Part shown: piece after piece, positions 9,097-18,553 of the stretch
Numbering within the stretch: the first letter of the stretch is position 1
Layout: each line of letters begins with the position of its first letter
Assembly: GCA_030837345.1 (NCBI GenBank)
Contig: JAUPKQ010000139.1
Location: forward strand, 1-48,277
DNA from: Actinomycetota bacterium
GTDB lineage: Bacteria > Actinomycetota > Actinomycetes > Actinomycetales > Kineosporiaceae
Direction: 5' to 3'
DNA: 48,277 nucleotides
Made by a program: the position numbers and the translations under genes
Notes under the pieces: model-generated
What the model was told of the DNA's origin: nothing
The model's input: only the letters and a program-made list of their open reading frames with translations
Databases searched by the model: none

Positions 9097-9954
9097 TCAG
9101 AACAAGACGGTCGCGAAGGTTCCGGCGCGGGTGAAGCCGACCCTCTCGTACGCCCGGACGGCACGGGCGTTGTAGCCGTTGACGTAGAGGGTGACCAGAG
9201 GGGCGACCCCGGCCCGCACCTGGTTGACCACGGCAGCCATCCCGGGCGCCGCCAGTCCTCTCCCCCGGGAGGCGGGAGCGACCCAGACGCCCTGCACCTG
9301 GACGGAGGCGGGGGTCACCGAACCCAGCTCCGCCTTGAAGGTGACCTCCGGACCGTCCGGGCCGGCGTCCATCCGGACGAACGAACGCCCGGCGGACACC
9401 AGGCCGGTCACCTGCGCACGGTAGAGCGCCCCGCCGTCCGCGGCGACCGGCGAGTAGCCGACCTCCTCCGTGAACATCGCCACGCAGGCCGGGACGATCA
9501 GCGGCAGCTCCTCCGGCCGCCCGCGGCGGACGGCCGGGTCCGGGGCGACGAGAGGCGGTCCGTCCAGGGCCATGAGCGGCTGGTCCCCCCGCACGTCACG
9601 CGCGGGGCCCCAGAACGGTTCGAGACGGCTCCAGAGGTCGAGCACGGTCTCCGAGGGGCCCACGAGAGAGGAACAGTGACGGCCCTGACGCCGCGCCCGG
9701 GCCGCGAACGCCTCGATCGCGTCCGGGGTCGCCTCGACCGGCACGAGATTGGCACCCGCCCAGCACAGGGACCGAAGCTCCCCGCCGTCGTAGTACCCCC
9801 AGAGCTCCCCCGCCGCTCGCGACTGGAGGCCACCGGCGTGGAGACGGGCCGCGACGAACGTGTTCGCCGTGAGATCGCGGGAGCACAGGGCGAGGGCCTC
9901 ATCGAGATCGCCCCGGTCCAGAAGGCTCACCGTGGAACGCAGCACGTGACGCAT
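9097..9954 (-). CDS. GNAT N-acetyltransferase with DUF4081 domain
   Basis: Two-domain protein of 285 residues. The N-terminal half (DUF4081) includes FVAARLHAGGLQSRAAGELWGY; the C-terminal GNAT domain has the acetyl-CoA loop region GVWVAPASRGRGLAAPGMAAV and the closing VTLYVNGYNARAVRAYERVGF. The ATG at 9954 has GGGAGAGG upstream and fits the family start; open frame further upstream lies in the ispG 3' region. This gene follows ispG in many actinobacteria, as with Rv2867c next to gcpE in M. tuberculosis. Its substrate is unknown. Confidence 0.88.
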   Translation of the reverse strand: MRHVLRSTVSLLDRGDLDEALALCSRDLTANTFVAARLHAGGLQSRAAGELWGYYDGGELRSLCWAGANLVPVEATPDAIEAFAARARRQGRHCSSLVGPSETVLDLWSRLEPFWGPARDVRGDQPLMALDGPPLVAPDPAVRRGRPEELPLIVPACVAMFTEEVGYSPVAADGGALYRAQVTGLVSAGRSFVRMDAGPDGPEVTFKAELGSVTPASVQVQGVWVAPASRGRGLAAPGMAAVVNQVRAGVAPLVTLYVNGYNARAVRAYERVGFTRAGTFATVLF

Positions 9955-10040
9955 CCTCGCGTACCTCTCCCGTGGACGGGGAACGAACGTGACACCGGTC
10001 GGAGAGCTCGACCGGGCTGCCTGCCGCGACCTTGAGGATC

Positions 10041-11189
10041 TCAGCCGACCGACACCTCGACGGAGCCTTCGGCGGCCTCCCCCATCTCCGCCGCGAGACG
10101 CCCGGCCTCCTCGATGAGGGTCTCGACGATCGCCGACTCCGGGACGGTCTTGACGACGCGCCCCCGGACGAAGATCTGGCCCTTGCCGTTGCCCGACGCG
10201 ACGCCGAGATCCGCTTCCCGCGCCTCCCCCGGCCCGTTGACCACGCAGCCCATCACGGCGACCCGCAGGGGGACCGTGAGGCCCTCGAGACCCGCCGTCA
10301 CCTGTTCCGCGAGCGTGTAGACGTCGACCTGGGCCCGCCCGCACGACGGGCACGAGACGATCTCCAGCTTGCGGGGACGCAGGTTGAGGGACTGGAGGAT
10401 CTGCAGGCCGACCTTGACCTCCTCCACCGGAGGGGCGGAGAGGGAGACCCGGATCGTGTCCCCGATCCCCTTGCCGAGCAGCGCCCCGAACGCGACCGCC
10501 GACTTGATCGTGCCCTGGAACGCCGGGCCCGCCTCGGTGACGCCGAGGTGGAGCGGCCAGTCCCCCCGCTCGGAGAGGAGCTCGTAGGCACGCACCATCA
10601 CGACCGGGTCATTGTGCTTCACGGAGATCTTGAAGTCGTGGAAGTCGTGCTCCTCGAAGAGGGACGCCTCCCACACCGCCGACTCGACGAGGGCCTCGGG
10701 CGTCGCCTTGCCGTACTTCTCGATCAGGCGAGGGTCGAGGGAGCCCGCGTTGACGCCGATCCGGAGCGACACCCCGGCGTCCGCCGCTACCTTCGCGATC
10801 TCCTTGACCTGGTCGTCGAACTGGCGGATGTTGCCCGGGTTGACCCGGACGGCGGCGCATCCGGCGTCGATCGCCGCGAACACGTACTTCGGCTGGAAGT
10901 GGATGTCCGCGATCACCGGGATCTGCGACTTGCGGGCGATGAGGGGCAGGGCGTCGGCGTCGTCCTGGCTGGGACAGGCGACGCGCACGATGTCACAGCC
11001 CGCGGCCGTCAGCTCCGCGATCTGCTGGAGGGTCGCGTTGACGTCGGAAGTGGGGGTCGTCGTCATCGACTGCACGCTGACCGGGGCTCCCCCTCCGACC
11101 GTCACCGCGCCGACCCTGATCGCGCGGGTGGCGCGACGGGGGGCGAGGACGGGCGGCGGGAGGGCGGGGATTCCGAGCGAGACGCTCAT
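10041..11189 (-). CDS. ispG: 4-hydroxy-3-methylbut-2-en-1-yl diphosphate synthase (flavodoxin/ferredoxin)
   Basis: Penultimate MEP-pathway enzyme: converts methylerythritol cyclodiphosphate to HMBPP with a [4Fe-4S] cluster. The N-terminal TIM barrel carries [20 protein letters not shown] and VRVNPGNI; the C-terminal cluster domain carries [11 protein letters not shown] and [12 protein letters not shown] with the three cluster Cys and the nearby Glu. The ATG at 11189 (MSVSLGIP) is preferred, with AGGAG upstream; ATGs at 11210 and further upstream are possible. 382 residues, normal length. It shares a minus-strand run with dxr and rseP, as in mycobacteria. Confidence 0.96.
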   Translation of the reverse strand: MSVSLGIPALPPPVLAPRRATRAIRVGAVTVGGGAPVSVQSMTTTPTSDVNATLQQIAELTAAGCDIVRVACPSQDDADALPLIARKSQIPVIADIHFQPKYVFAAIDAGCAAVRVNPGNIRQFDDQVKEIAKVAADAGVSLRIGVNAGSLDPRLIEKYGKATPEALVESAVWEASLFEEHDFHDFKISVKHNDPVVMVRAYELLSERGDWPLHLGVTEAGPAFQGTIKSAVAFGALLGKGIGDTIRVSLSAPPVEEVKVGLQILQSLNLRPRKLEIVSCPSCGRAQVDVYTLAEQVTAGLEGLTVPLRVAVMGCVVNGPGEAREADLGVASGNGKGQIFVRGRVVKTVPESAIVETLIEEAGRLAAEMGEAAEGSVEVSVG

Positions 11190-11237
11190 CGGGAAGGCAC
11201 TCCTGGTCATGGGGGAAAGGATCACGGACCGGTCGGG

Positions 11238-12569
11238 TCACCCGCCGAGACGCACCGGACTGACGAGGTCGGCGTACATCAGCAAGCCGCCCATCACGAC
11301 GAGCACGGACGCGACGGCGTAGATCAGGGGAAGGGCCCTGACGGTGTCGACCGGCCCCGGGTCGGGACGGCGCAGGAGGCGGTTGGCCGTACGGCGCAGG
11401 GCCTCCCACAGCGCCCCGGCGACGTGGCCGCCGTCCAGCGGCAGCAGAGGAATCAGGTTGAAGACGAACAGCGCCAGGTTGAGGCCTCCCAGAAGGGCGA
11501 GAACCCCGACGGTGCGATCGGTGACCGTACTGTCCTTCGCCAGGGCCGAACCGCTCGCGACCTCACCCGCCATGCGGCCGACACCGATGATGCTGACGAG
11601 GCCGTTCGGGTCGCGTTTCTCCAGGCCGAACACGGCCTTGGTCACGCCGACCATCTTGGCCGGGACGTCGAGCACGACGTCCAGGGTGCCGGACACCTGG
11701 CCCCAGATGATCCCCGGGACGGCGGTCACGGGCTGCTTGACGACGGCGGAGGCGGCCGTCAGCCCGGCGAAACCGACCTTCTCGGTGACCCAGGCGCCGT
11801 TGTCGCCCTTCACCGGGCCGCCGTCGGGCCCGAGGACCGGGCGCTGGGCGCTCACCGGGGTCATCGTCAGCCGGAGTTCCTTGCCGCCGCGTTCGACGGT
11901 CAGGTCGACGGTTCTGTCGCCGTTGTCACGGATGAGGCGGCGCGTCTGGTCCCAGGAGGACACCCGCTGCCCGGCGAAGGTCAGGAGACGGTCGCCCGGG
12001 AGCACCCCGGCCGCCGCGGCCGGCGCCGGACGGTCGGTGGCGGAGCACGTGGCGTTCTCGGAGGCGTCGGCCGGCAGGACGCAGCGGGAGACCGACCGGA
12101 TCGTCGTCGTCTGCTGGGCGATCCCGTACCCGACCGCGATCCCCCCGATGATGACGGTGGCGAGGATGAGGTTCATCGTCGGGCCGCCGAGCATGATGAT
12201 GATCCGCTGCCAGACGGGCCGCTGGTAGAACTGCCGGTCCCCGTCGTCGGGGCCGACCTCGGCGCGCGCGTCGTCACGCGCCTGCTCGATCAGGGAGGCC
12301 CAGCGGCCACGGCGGACGATCCCGTCCCGCGACGGCGGCTTGGGGGGATACATCCCGATCATGCGCACGTAGCCGCCGAACGGGACCGCCTTGACGCCGT
12401 ACTCGGTCTCACCGACCTTGCGGGACCAGAGGGTCGCGCCGAAACCGATCATGTACTGGGGGCACTTGACGCCGAACAGCTTCGCGGGCAGGAGATGCCC
12501 GAGTTCGTGCCATCCGATGGACAGGGGGATCCCGATGACGATCACCATCACCCCGAGCAGGTACTCCAT
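11238..12569 (-). CDS. rseP: Site-2 intramembrane zinc metalloprotease (RseP/Rip1 type)
   Basis: Membrane protease of family M50 that cleaves substrates such as anti-sigma factors within the membrane. 443 residues. The first membrane helix carries the zinc motif HELGH near residue 21; a PDZ domain lies around residues 175-260 (AAAGVLPGDRLLTFAGQRV); the third zinc ligand is in NLIPLLPLDGGH near residue 390; two further hydrophobic segments close the protein. The ATG at 12569 overlaps the dxr stop (ATGA), with GGAGGGG upstream. The ortholog in mycobacteria (Rip1, Rv2869c) sits in the same dxr-rip1-ispG order. Which sigma factors it controls here is not visible. Confidence 0.95.
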   Translation of the reverse strand: MEYLLGVMVIVIGIPLSIGWHELGHLLPAKLFGVKCPQYMIGFGATLWSRKVGETEYGVKAVPFGGYVRMIGMYPPKPPSRDGIVRRGRWASLIEQARDDARAEVGPDDGDRQFYQRPVWQRIIIMLGGPTMNLILATVIIGGIAVGYGIAQQTTTIRSVSRCVLPADASENATCSATDRPAPAAAAGVLPGDRLLTFAGQRVSSWDQTRRLIRDNGDRTVDLTVERGGKELRLTMTPVSAQRPVLGPDGGPVKGDNGAWVTEKVGFAGLTAASAVVKQPVTAVPGIIWGQVSGTLDVVLDVPAKMVGVTKAVFGLEKRDPNGLVSIIGVGRMAGEVASGSALAKDSTVTDRTVGVLALLGGLNLALFVFNLIPLLPLDGGHVAGALWEALRRTANRLLRRPDPGPVDTVRALPLIYAVASVLVVMGGLLMYADLVSPVRLGG

Positions 12570-13807
12570 CACGCCGACCCCTCCCCGGACCGGTGCGGTC
12601 CGGATGACACCGATAGCGTCCGCCGGGCCTCGTCCCGCGCCCAGGCGTCGGCGGCGAGCACCCCGGGAAGGTCCAGTTCCCCCGCCGGTGGCCGGTAGGC
12701 CGAGACGACCCGGTCGACCGTGTCGACGATGTCGAGGAATCCGATCCCGCCGGAGAGGAAGGCGTCCACACACACCTCGTTCGCCGCGTTGTACACCGCA
12801 GGATACGTGCCCCCGGCGACCCCGGCCTTCCGGGCGAGGCGGACGGCGGGGAACGCCTCGTCGTCCAGCGGGAAGAACTCCCAGCGTGCGGCGGAGGTCA
12901 GATCGATCGGACGGGCGGCATCCGGCACCCGATCGGGCCATCCGAGGCCGAGGGCGATCGGCAGGCGCATGTCGGGCGGCGAGGCCTGCAGGACGCTCGA
13001 CCCGTCGGTGAACTCGACCCAGGAGTGGACCATCGACTGGGGGTGGACCATCACCTCGATGCGGTCGAACCCGATCCCGAACAGCAGGTGGGCCTCGATG
13101 ATCTCGAGCCCCTTGTTCACCAGGGAGGCGGAGTTCGTCGTGACCACAGGCCCCATCGCCCAGGTCGGATGGGCCAGGGCCTGGTCAGGGGTCACGCCGG
13201 CGAGCTCCGCGCGGGTGCGGCCGAGGAAAGGACCTCCGCTGGCGGTGAGCACGAGCCGGGAGACCTCGTCGGGGCCACCGGCCCGCAGGCACTGCGCGAC
13301 GGCGGAGTGCTCGGAGTCGACGGGCACGATCTGGCCCGGTGCCGCGGCCCGCGTCACCAGGGAGCCTCCGACGATCAAAGATTCCTTGTTCGCCAGTGCG
13401 AGGGTGCTCCCGGCCGCGAGCGCCGCGAGCGTCGGGCGCAGCCCGATCGAACCGGTGATCCCGTTGAGGACGACGTCGGCGCCCCTGCCCGCGAGCTCCG
13501 GGGCGGCGTCCGGCCCGACGAGCACCTGGACGCCCGCTGGGGCCCCCGCCCGGCGCAGCGCCTCCCGGAGGGCGGGCTCCGCCTCCGCCTTGGCGATCGC
13601 GACGGTGGGGACCCTCAGGCGGGCCGCCTGGTCGGCGAGCAGCTCGACCCGGCCTCCGTCGGCGGCGAGACCGACGACGCGGAACCGGTCGGGGTTGCGC
13701 GTGACGACATCGACCGCCTGGACCCCGATGGAGCCGGTGGAACCGAGCAAAACGACGTCACGGGACGGGCGAGGGCGACCTGTCGGCCGCGCGGCGGGTG
13801 AACTCAC
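12569..13807 (-). CDS. dxr: 1-deoxy-D-xylulose 5-phosphate reductoisomerase
   Basis: Second enzyme of the MEP isoprenoid pathway: DXP to MEP with NADPH and a divalent metal. The NADPH motif [16 protein letters not shown] is at the N-terminus; [33 protein letters not shown] and HPTWAMG(P) are the catalytic and metal-binding signatures; [15 protein letters not shown] closes the active site. The GTG at 13807, about eight bases after GCAGGA, gives 412 residues, near family length. An in-frame GTG at 13888 would start just after potC, but its spacing to AAAGG is too short. Last common neighbour of the pot genes, so it may be co-transcribed with them. Confidence 0.96.
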   Translation of the reverse strand: MSSPAARPTGRPRPSRDVVLLGSTGSIGVQAVDVVTRNPDRFRVVGLAADGGRVELLADQAARLRVPTVAIAKAEAEPALREALRRAGAPAGVQVLVGPDAAPELAGRGADVVLNGITGSIGLRPTLAALAAGSTLALANKESLIVGGSLVTRAAAPGQIVPVDSEHSAVAQCLRAGGPDEVSRLVLTASGGPFLGRTRAELAGVTPDQALAHPTWAMGPVVTTNSASLVNKGLEIIEAHLLFGIGFDRIEVMVHPQSMVHSWVEFTDGSSVLQASPPDMRLPIALGLGWPDRVPDAARPIDLTSAARWEFFPLDDEAFPAVRLARKAGVAGGTYPAVYNAANEVCVDAFLSGGIGFLDIVDTVDRVVSAYRPPAGELDLPGVLAADAWARDEARRTLSVSSGPHRSGEGSA

Positions 13808-13894
13808 CGGGTCATCCTGCCGCGTTCCGACCCCGAGGACGAACTCTTCGAGTGATCGCGAGAGCGCCCTGGATCGGGTACCCGTCACGACCTT

Positions 13895-14698
13895 TCAGCG
13901 CGAGGCGCGCCGACGGCGGAACACCTCCCCCGCGAAGACCACGAACAGGGCGATGAAGAACATCGCCGTCCCGACGACGTAGGCCTGGGCGGGTATCCCC
14001 CGCTGGGCGGCCACGTAGACGAACTTCGGGAAGGTGTTGACGTCCCCGGAGTTGAAGCTGGTGATGATGTAGTCGTCGAACGAGAGGCTGAAGGCCAGCA
14101 GCGCGGCGCCCCCGATCCCCGGTGCGACGAGCGGCAGGGTGATCCGCAGGAACGACTGGGTCTCGGTGGCGTAGAGGTCCATCGCCGCCTGCTCCAGGCG
14201 GGGGTCGAGGCTCGCCACGCGGGCCTTGACCGCCACCACGACGAAACTGATGCTGAACATCACGTGCGCGATGACGATCGTCGTCATCCCGAGCGGAATG
14301 CCCAGGTTGAGGAACAAGGTCAGCAGCGACGCCGCCAGGACCACCTCGGGGGTGGCCATCGGGAGGAAGATCATCAGGTTGGTCGGGGTGCGCCCGGCGA
14401 ACCGGTAGCGGGTGAGCGCGAAAGCGATCATCGTCCCGAGCACCGTCGCGATCGCCGTCGAGAGGAGACCGATCTGCAGGCTGTTGCCCACGGCCTGGCA
14501 GACGTCGGCTGCCCCGCAGGGATCGAGCCAGTTGTCCAGCGTGAACCCGCGCCAGACGATGTTGGTCTTCCCGCCGTCGTTGAACGAGTACATCGTCACG
14601 TACGCGATCGGCAGGAAGATATAGGTGAACGCGACGACCGCGTACAGACGCAGCGAGTTGCGGCCCAGCCACCGCCGGGCGCGGTACAGCCCGTTCAT
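13895..14698 (-). CDS. potC: Spermidine/putrescine ABC transporter permease PotC
   Basis: One of two membrane permeases of the polyamine importer. 267 residues with about six hydrophobic segments. The EAA loop that docks on the ATPase is seen at EQAAMDLYATETQSFLRITLPLVAPGI. The FSLSFDDYIITSF segment is typical of PotC. The ATG at 14698 overlaps the potB stop (ATGA). Order potD-potA-potB-potC. Confidence 0.93.
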   Translation of the reverse strand: MNGLYRARRWLGRNSLRLYAVVAFTYIFLPIAYVTMYSFNDGGKTNIVWRGFTLDNWLDPCGAADVCQAVGNSLQIGLLSTAIATVLGTMIAFALTRYRFAGRTPTNLMIFLPMATPEVVLAASLLTLFLNLGIPLGMTTIVIAHVMFSISFVVVAVKARVASLDPRLEQAAMDLYATETQSFLRITLPLVAPGIGGAALLAFSLSFDDYIITSFNSGDVNTFPKFVYVAAQRGIPAQAYVVGTAMFFIALFVVFAGEVFRRRRASR

Positions 14699-15624
14699 AC
14701 GAGGTCCTCCGTGCCCGACCGGCGGATGTAGACGGTGACGAGCAGCAGGATCGCCAGCATGAGCAGGAACGACAGCGCCGCCGCCGTCGGGTAGTCGACG
14801 AAGCGGAAGAAGCGTGACTCGATGACGTTCCCGACCATCGTCGTGTTGCGGTTCCCGAGGAGGGTCGCGTTGACGTAGTCGCCCGCCGCGGGGATGAAGG
14901 TCAGCAGGGTCCCCGAGACGATGCCCGGCATCGACAGGGGCAAGGTGACCTTCCGCAGGACGACGAGCGGACGCCCGTAGAGGTCCGAACCGGCCTCGAG
15001 CAACCGGGTGTCGATCCGCTCGATGCTCGCGTACAGGGGCAGGGTCATGAACGGCAGGAAGTTGTACGTCAGCCCCGTGATCACGGCGAGGGCGCTGGCC
15101 GTGACCGCGTAGTCGGCCGGGAGGATGTGCAGCCACTTGAGGGTGGGCGTGACCGGCCCGTCCTCGGCGAGGATCTGCCGCCAGGCGACCGTTCGCAACA
15201 AGAAACTCGTGAAGAACGGGGCCACCACGAGCACGAGCAGCACGTTGCGCCACTGCCCGGCCTTGAAAGCGATCATGTAGGCGAGGGGGTACCCGATGAG
15301 CAGGGCGAGTACGGTCGCGGCCCCGGCGTAGAGCAGGGCCCGGCCGAACTGGACGTCCGCGGCCCCGAAGGCGTCCAGGTAGTTGGCGAACCGGAATGTC
15401 TGCTCGTAGTCACCGACCCCGCCGCCGTCGACCTTGGTCTGCAGCGAGGTGCCGAACAGGGTGAGGATCGGGACGACGAAGAACACCCCGAGCCAGGCGA
15501 GTCCCGGCAGGAGCAGGAGGTACGGGACGCCCGACCTCCCGGCGCGCGGTCCGGACGACGAGGCGCCGCCGTCCGGACCGCTCCCGCCCGGGACACCGCT
15601 GACATGGGTGATGGTGACGGCCAC
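14695..15624 (-). CDS. potB: Spermidine/putrescine ABC transporter permease PotB
   Basis: Partner permease of PotC, 309 residues. A short hydrophilic, Gly/Ser-rich N-terminus is followed by the first membrane helix (YLLLLPGLAWLGVFFVVPIL) and about five more. The EAA motif region is LEAGSDLYGRPLVVLRKVTL, followed by FIPAAGDYVNATLLG, a PotB signature. The GTG at 15624 lies three bases after the potA stop, consistent with coupling. Confidence 0.93.
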   Translation of the reverse strand: MAVTITHVSGVPGGSGPDGGASSSGPRAGRSGVPYLLLLPGLAWLGVFFVVPILTLFGTSLQTKVDGGGVGDYEQTFRFANYLDAFGAADVQFGRALLYAGAATVLALLIGYPLAYMIAFKAGQWRNVLLVLVVAPFFTSFLLRTVAWRQILAEDGPVTPTLKWLHILPADYAVTASALAVITGLTYNFLPFMTLPLYASIERIDTRLLEAGSDLYGRPLVVLRKVTLPLSMPGIVSGTLLTFIPAAGDYVNATLLGNRNTTMVGNVIESRFFRFVDYPTAAALSFLLMLAILLLVTVYIRRSGTEDLV

Positions 15625-15627
15625 GAC

Positions 15628-16815
15628 TCACCCGATCCCCGCGCCGACCCGCACGTCCTCGACGCTCTCGCCCGCGTGGGCGTCCCCGGCGAGGCCGAAC
15701 GTGTGCTCGGCGTCCCAGATGAGGTCGACCACGCTGCCGGGACCGAAGCGCCTGCCGACGTCGAGGTTCTGGGCGAAGACGGCCACCGGCTGGCCCCACG
15801 GCAGCCGGACGACGTACTGCGTCGAGACCCCGGCGAAACTCGCGTCGGTGATCACGGCGCCGGTGAGCCTGTTGCGCCCGCCGATCGGTCCGTGCCCGCC
15901 GCCCGCCCCCGGAGGCGTGAGGAGGATCTTCTCCGGCCGGACGCCGACGAGCACGTTGTCGTTCGGCGCGCGGCAGCGGGACGCCGGCATCGTCAGCATC
16001 TGCCCGCCCACGTCGACGGCGAGCATGGGACCGTGCCCGACGACCTGGCCCGTCAGGAGATTCGACTGGCCGAGGAAGTTCGCGACGAACGTCGTCAGGG
16101 GCGACTCGTAGAGGTCGACGGGACTGCCGAGCTGCTCGATACGCCCGTGGTTCATCACGGCCACGTGGTCGGCCATCGTCATGGCCTCCTCCTGGTCGTG
16201 CGTGACGTGGACGAAGGTGATGCCGACCTCCGTCTGGATCCGTTTGAGCTCCAGCTGCATCTGACGGCGTAGCTTCAGGTCGAGCGCCCCGAGCGGCTCG
16301 TCCAGCAGCAGGACCTGCGGCCGGTTGACGATCGCCCGGGCCAGCGCGATCCGCTGCTGCTGCCCGCCGGAGAGCTGCGACGGCTTACGCCGGGCCAGGT
16401 GCGGCAGCTCGACGAGTTCGAGGGCGGCCGTCACCCGGCCGGCGACGTCCCTCTCCCCCCGCCGCCGCAGGCCGAACGCCACGTTCTCGAAGATGTCGAG
16501 GTGCGGGAAGAGGGCGTAGCTCTGGAACACCGTGTTCACCGGCCGCTTGTAGGGCCGGTGGTGGGTGATGTCGGCCGCCCCGAGGTGGATCGTGCCGGAC
16601 GTCGGGTCGTCAAGCCCGGCGATCATCCGCAAGGTGGTGGTCTTCCCGCAGCCGGAGGGACCGAGCAGGGCGAAGAAGGACCCCTGCGGGATGATCAGGT
16701 TCAGGTCGTCGACCGCGACGAACGACCCGAATCGTTTGACCAACCGGGTCAGGCGGAGGTCCGATCGCTCTCTCCTCGACTCCGTCCGTCCGTCGCCGGG
16801 CGGTGTCGTGGTCAC
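15628..16815 (-). CDS. potA: Polyamine ABC transporter ATP-binding protein PotA
   Basis: Energises polyamine import. 395 residues: Walker A LLGPSGCGKTTTLRMIAG, Q-loop FQSYALFPHLDIFENV, signature LSGGQQQRIALARAIV, Walker B LLLDEPLGALD, switch His in VHVTHDQEEAM, then a C-terminal TOBE/OB domain of the PotA/MalK type from about residue 250. The GTG at 16815 overlaps the potD stop (GTGA). A long Thr/Arg-rich N-terminus of about 20 residues precedes the core. Confidence 0.95.
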   Translation of the reverse strand: MTTTPPGDGRTESRRERSDLRLTRLVKRFGSFVAVDDLNLIIPQGSFFALLGPSGCGKTTTLRMIAGLDDPTSGTIHLGAADITHHRPYKRPVNTVFQSYALFPHLDIFENVAFGLRRRGERDVAGRVTAALELVELPHLARRKPSQLSGGQQQRIALARAIVNRPQVLLLDEPLGALDLKLRRQMQLELKRIQTEVGITFVHVTHDQEEAMTMADHVAVMNHGRIEQLGSPVDLYESPLTTFVANFLGQSNLLTGQVVGHGPMLAVDVGGQMLTMPASRCRAPNDNVLVGVRPEKILLTPPGAGGGHGPIGGRNRLTGAVITDASFAGVSTQYVVRLPWGQPVAVFAQNLDVGRRFGPGSVVDLIWDAEHTFGLAGDAHAGESVEDVRVGAGIG

Positions 16816-18095
16816 GCGCCCAGCACCTCCTGGTAGATGCCGGTGAAGTCGCGCTCCTCCTGGGTGGAGAGGCTGCGGAAGATCTCGACCCTGCCCAGGT
16901 CCTCCGCGGTGGGGAAGATGTACGGGCTCTTGACGATTTCCCGGCTGACCCCCTTGAGCTTCGCGATCTCTTCCTGGGCACCCTTGACCGGGCAGATGTA
17001 GTTCACGTAGGCGGCGACCTTCGCGGCGACCGCGGGGTCGTAGTAGTAGTTCATGAGGATCTCGGCGTTGCTCTTGTGCCGGGCGCCGATGGGAACGATC
17101 ATGTTGTCGTTCCAGAGGAGACCGCCGGACTCGGGAAGCGCGAAACCGTACTTCTGCCCCTTGGCCTCGCTGTTGAGCTGGAAGATGTCACCGGACCAGC
17201 AGATGGCCGCCACGGCGTCCCCGCTCACCAGATCCTCCTTGTAGGAGTTTCCCTTCACCTGGCGGATCTGACCGCTGGAGAGCTGCTTCTCCAGCACATC
17301 CATCGCGGCGTCGAACTGGTTCGTGGTGAACTTCTCGCCGACCTTCACGTTCTGCGATTTCATAATGAGACCGACGGTGTCCCGCATATCCGACAGGACC
17401 TCGATCCGGCCCTTGAGTTTCGGGTCCCACAACTCATCAAGGGTGCGCAGTTCGGTCTTGCCGGTGAGGGCCTTCAACCGGGCGACGTTCCAGCCGAGAC
17501 CGGTGTATCCGGACTGCCAGGTGAGGGAGTAGTTCCGGCCGGGGTCGTAGTCAATGTTCTTCAAGGTGTCGAGAAGGTTCTTCTCGCCATTCGGGATGTT
17601 CTTCTTGTCCAGTTTCTGGACCCAGCCCGCCTTGACGACCCGGGAGGCCATCCAGTCGGTGAAGACGACGAGGTCACGATCGAAGTCCTGCCCCTGACGC
17701 CACTGGCCCTGGTGCTTGCCGTAGAACGAGTCGTTGTCCTCCACCTCCTCCTGATAGTTGACCGTGATCCCGGTGCTCTTGGTGAACTCCATCAGGGTGG
17801 GGCTGGTCTTGCTGTCCTCGTTCTTGTCGATGTAAAGGGTCCAGTTCGCCCAGGCGAGCGTCTTCTCGGTGTCCGAGACGTCCTTCGCCTGGGGCGGCTT
17901 CGGGGTGGCCCCCTGCGCCGAGGCGCCCGTGCCCCCACTGGTCCCACTGGTCCCGCACCCCGCCAGTCCGGCCCCCAGGCCGAGCACGCCGGCGCTCCCG
18001 AGGAGCGAACGGCGAGACAGCCGGCCGGAGGAGGAGAGGGCACGGACGACGGCCGCGGCCTCCGGGCCGAGAGGCGGATGCTTCGAGCTGGGCAT
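16812..18095 (-). CDS. potD: Spermidine/putrescine-binding lipoprotein PotD (Tat-type signal)
   Basis: Extracellular substrate-binding protein of the polyamine importer. The N-terminus has a twin-arginine motif (SRRSLLG) followed by a hydrophobic stretch and a lipobox LAGC with Cys near residue 47, so it is probably a Tat-exported lipoprotein. The mature part shows the periplasmic-binding fold of the PotD family (LYIDKNEDSKTSPTLMEFTK near the start, TWQSGYTGLGWNV, FALPESGGLLWNDNMIVPIG). 427 residues. First gene of potDABC. Its leader (18096-18553) carries a 17-bp tandem repeat with TGATCA palindromes that may be regulatory. Confidence 0.94.
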   Translation of the reverse strand: MPSSKHPPLGPEAAAVVRALSSSGRLSRRSLLGSAGVLGLGAGLAGCGTSGTSGGTGASAQGATPKPPQAKDVSDTEKTLAWANWTLYIDKNEDSKTSPTLMEFTKSTGITVNYQEEVEDNDSFYGKHQGQWRQGQDFDRDLVVFTDWMASRVVKAGWVQKLDKKNIPNGEKNLLDTLKNIDYDPGRNYSLTWQSGYTGLGWNVARLKALTGKTELRTLDELWDPKLKGRIEVLSDMRDTVGLIMKSQNVKVGEKFTTNQFDAAMDVLEKQLSSGQIRQVKGNSYKEDLVSGDAVAAICWSGDIFQLNSEAKGQKYGFALPESGGLLWNDNMIVPIGARHKSNAEILMNYYYDPAVAAKVAAYVNYICPVKGAQEEIAKLKGVSREIVKSPYIFPTAEDLGRVEIFRSLSTQEERDFTGIYQEVLGA

Positions 18096-18553
18096 GGTGT
18101 TCCCTTCTGTGATCAGCGAACAGGGCCGATGATCACGGGGCGGTACTGATCACGGGATGGTACGAGGACGGAGGTCGGGCCGAGGCGGATACCCACCAGA
18201 ACAACTGATGCGACACCTTCCCGGACCACGCGACCGGGCCGGCGGTCGCGGTGCGCCCCCGTAGGGACAGCCCCCCGGCTGCACACTCAGGGTCACCAGA
18301 ATACGGGACTGTCGCCCCGGGGGTAACGGTACGTCGCCTCGGCATCCCGGGGATAGTGGCATGACAACCGAGTACGACTCAACCGGTACGTCTGGATTTC
18401 GTCGCCTGGAGGCCCGGACGCAACGGATTCGTTACACCTGGAGTTTTTTCACCACCACTCCCGATTGTCCGACGGAAATCTCACCCCCAGAAGTACACGC
18501 AGAGTGAGCACCCTTACCCAGCACATTGTGCCTGAACGAACGATCTACGATGG
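18096..18553 (-). promoter_or_regulatory. Leader/promoter region of potDABC
   Basis: A 458-bp gap between the dehydrogenase gene and potD, both on the minus strand. Read toward potD, a possible promoter is TTGAGT (about 18385) with CACTAT 18 bases downstream, a weak match. GCACATTGTGC at 18521-18531 is an 11-bp palindrome just after the dehydrogenase gene. The TGATCA repeat block near potD is listed separately. No clear rho-independent terminator and no convincing small gene were seen. The long gap suggests potDABC can be transcribed from its own promoter rather than only from the dehydrogenase promoter. Confidence 0.5.
18110..18163. repeat. TGATCA palindromes and 17-bp tandem repeat upstream of potD
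   Basis: TGATCA occurs at 18110, 18130 and 18147. The second and third head two adjacent 17-bp units, 18130-18146 and 18147-18163, that differ at two positions (TGATCACGGGGCGGTAC and TGATCACGGGATGGTAC). They lie 15-70 bases upstream of the potD start codon. Spacing of about two helical turns is typical of operator arrays. A chance duplication within the leader is the alternative. Confidence 0.7.

Noticed and set aside
10032-12698. 888-codon plus-strand open frame opposite ispG and rseP
   Set aside because: Asp/Arg/His-rich antisense frame spanning two well-supported genes and their gap; no domain or ribosome-binding site.
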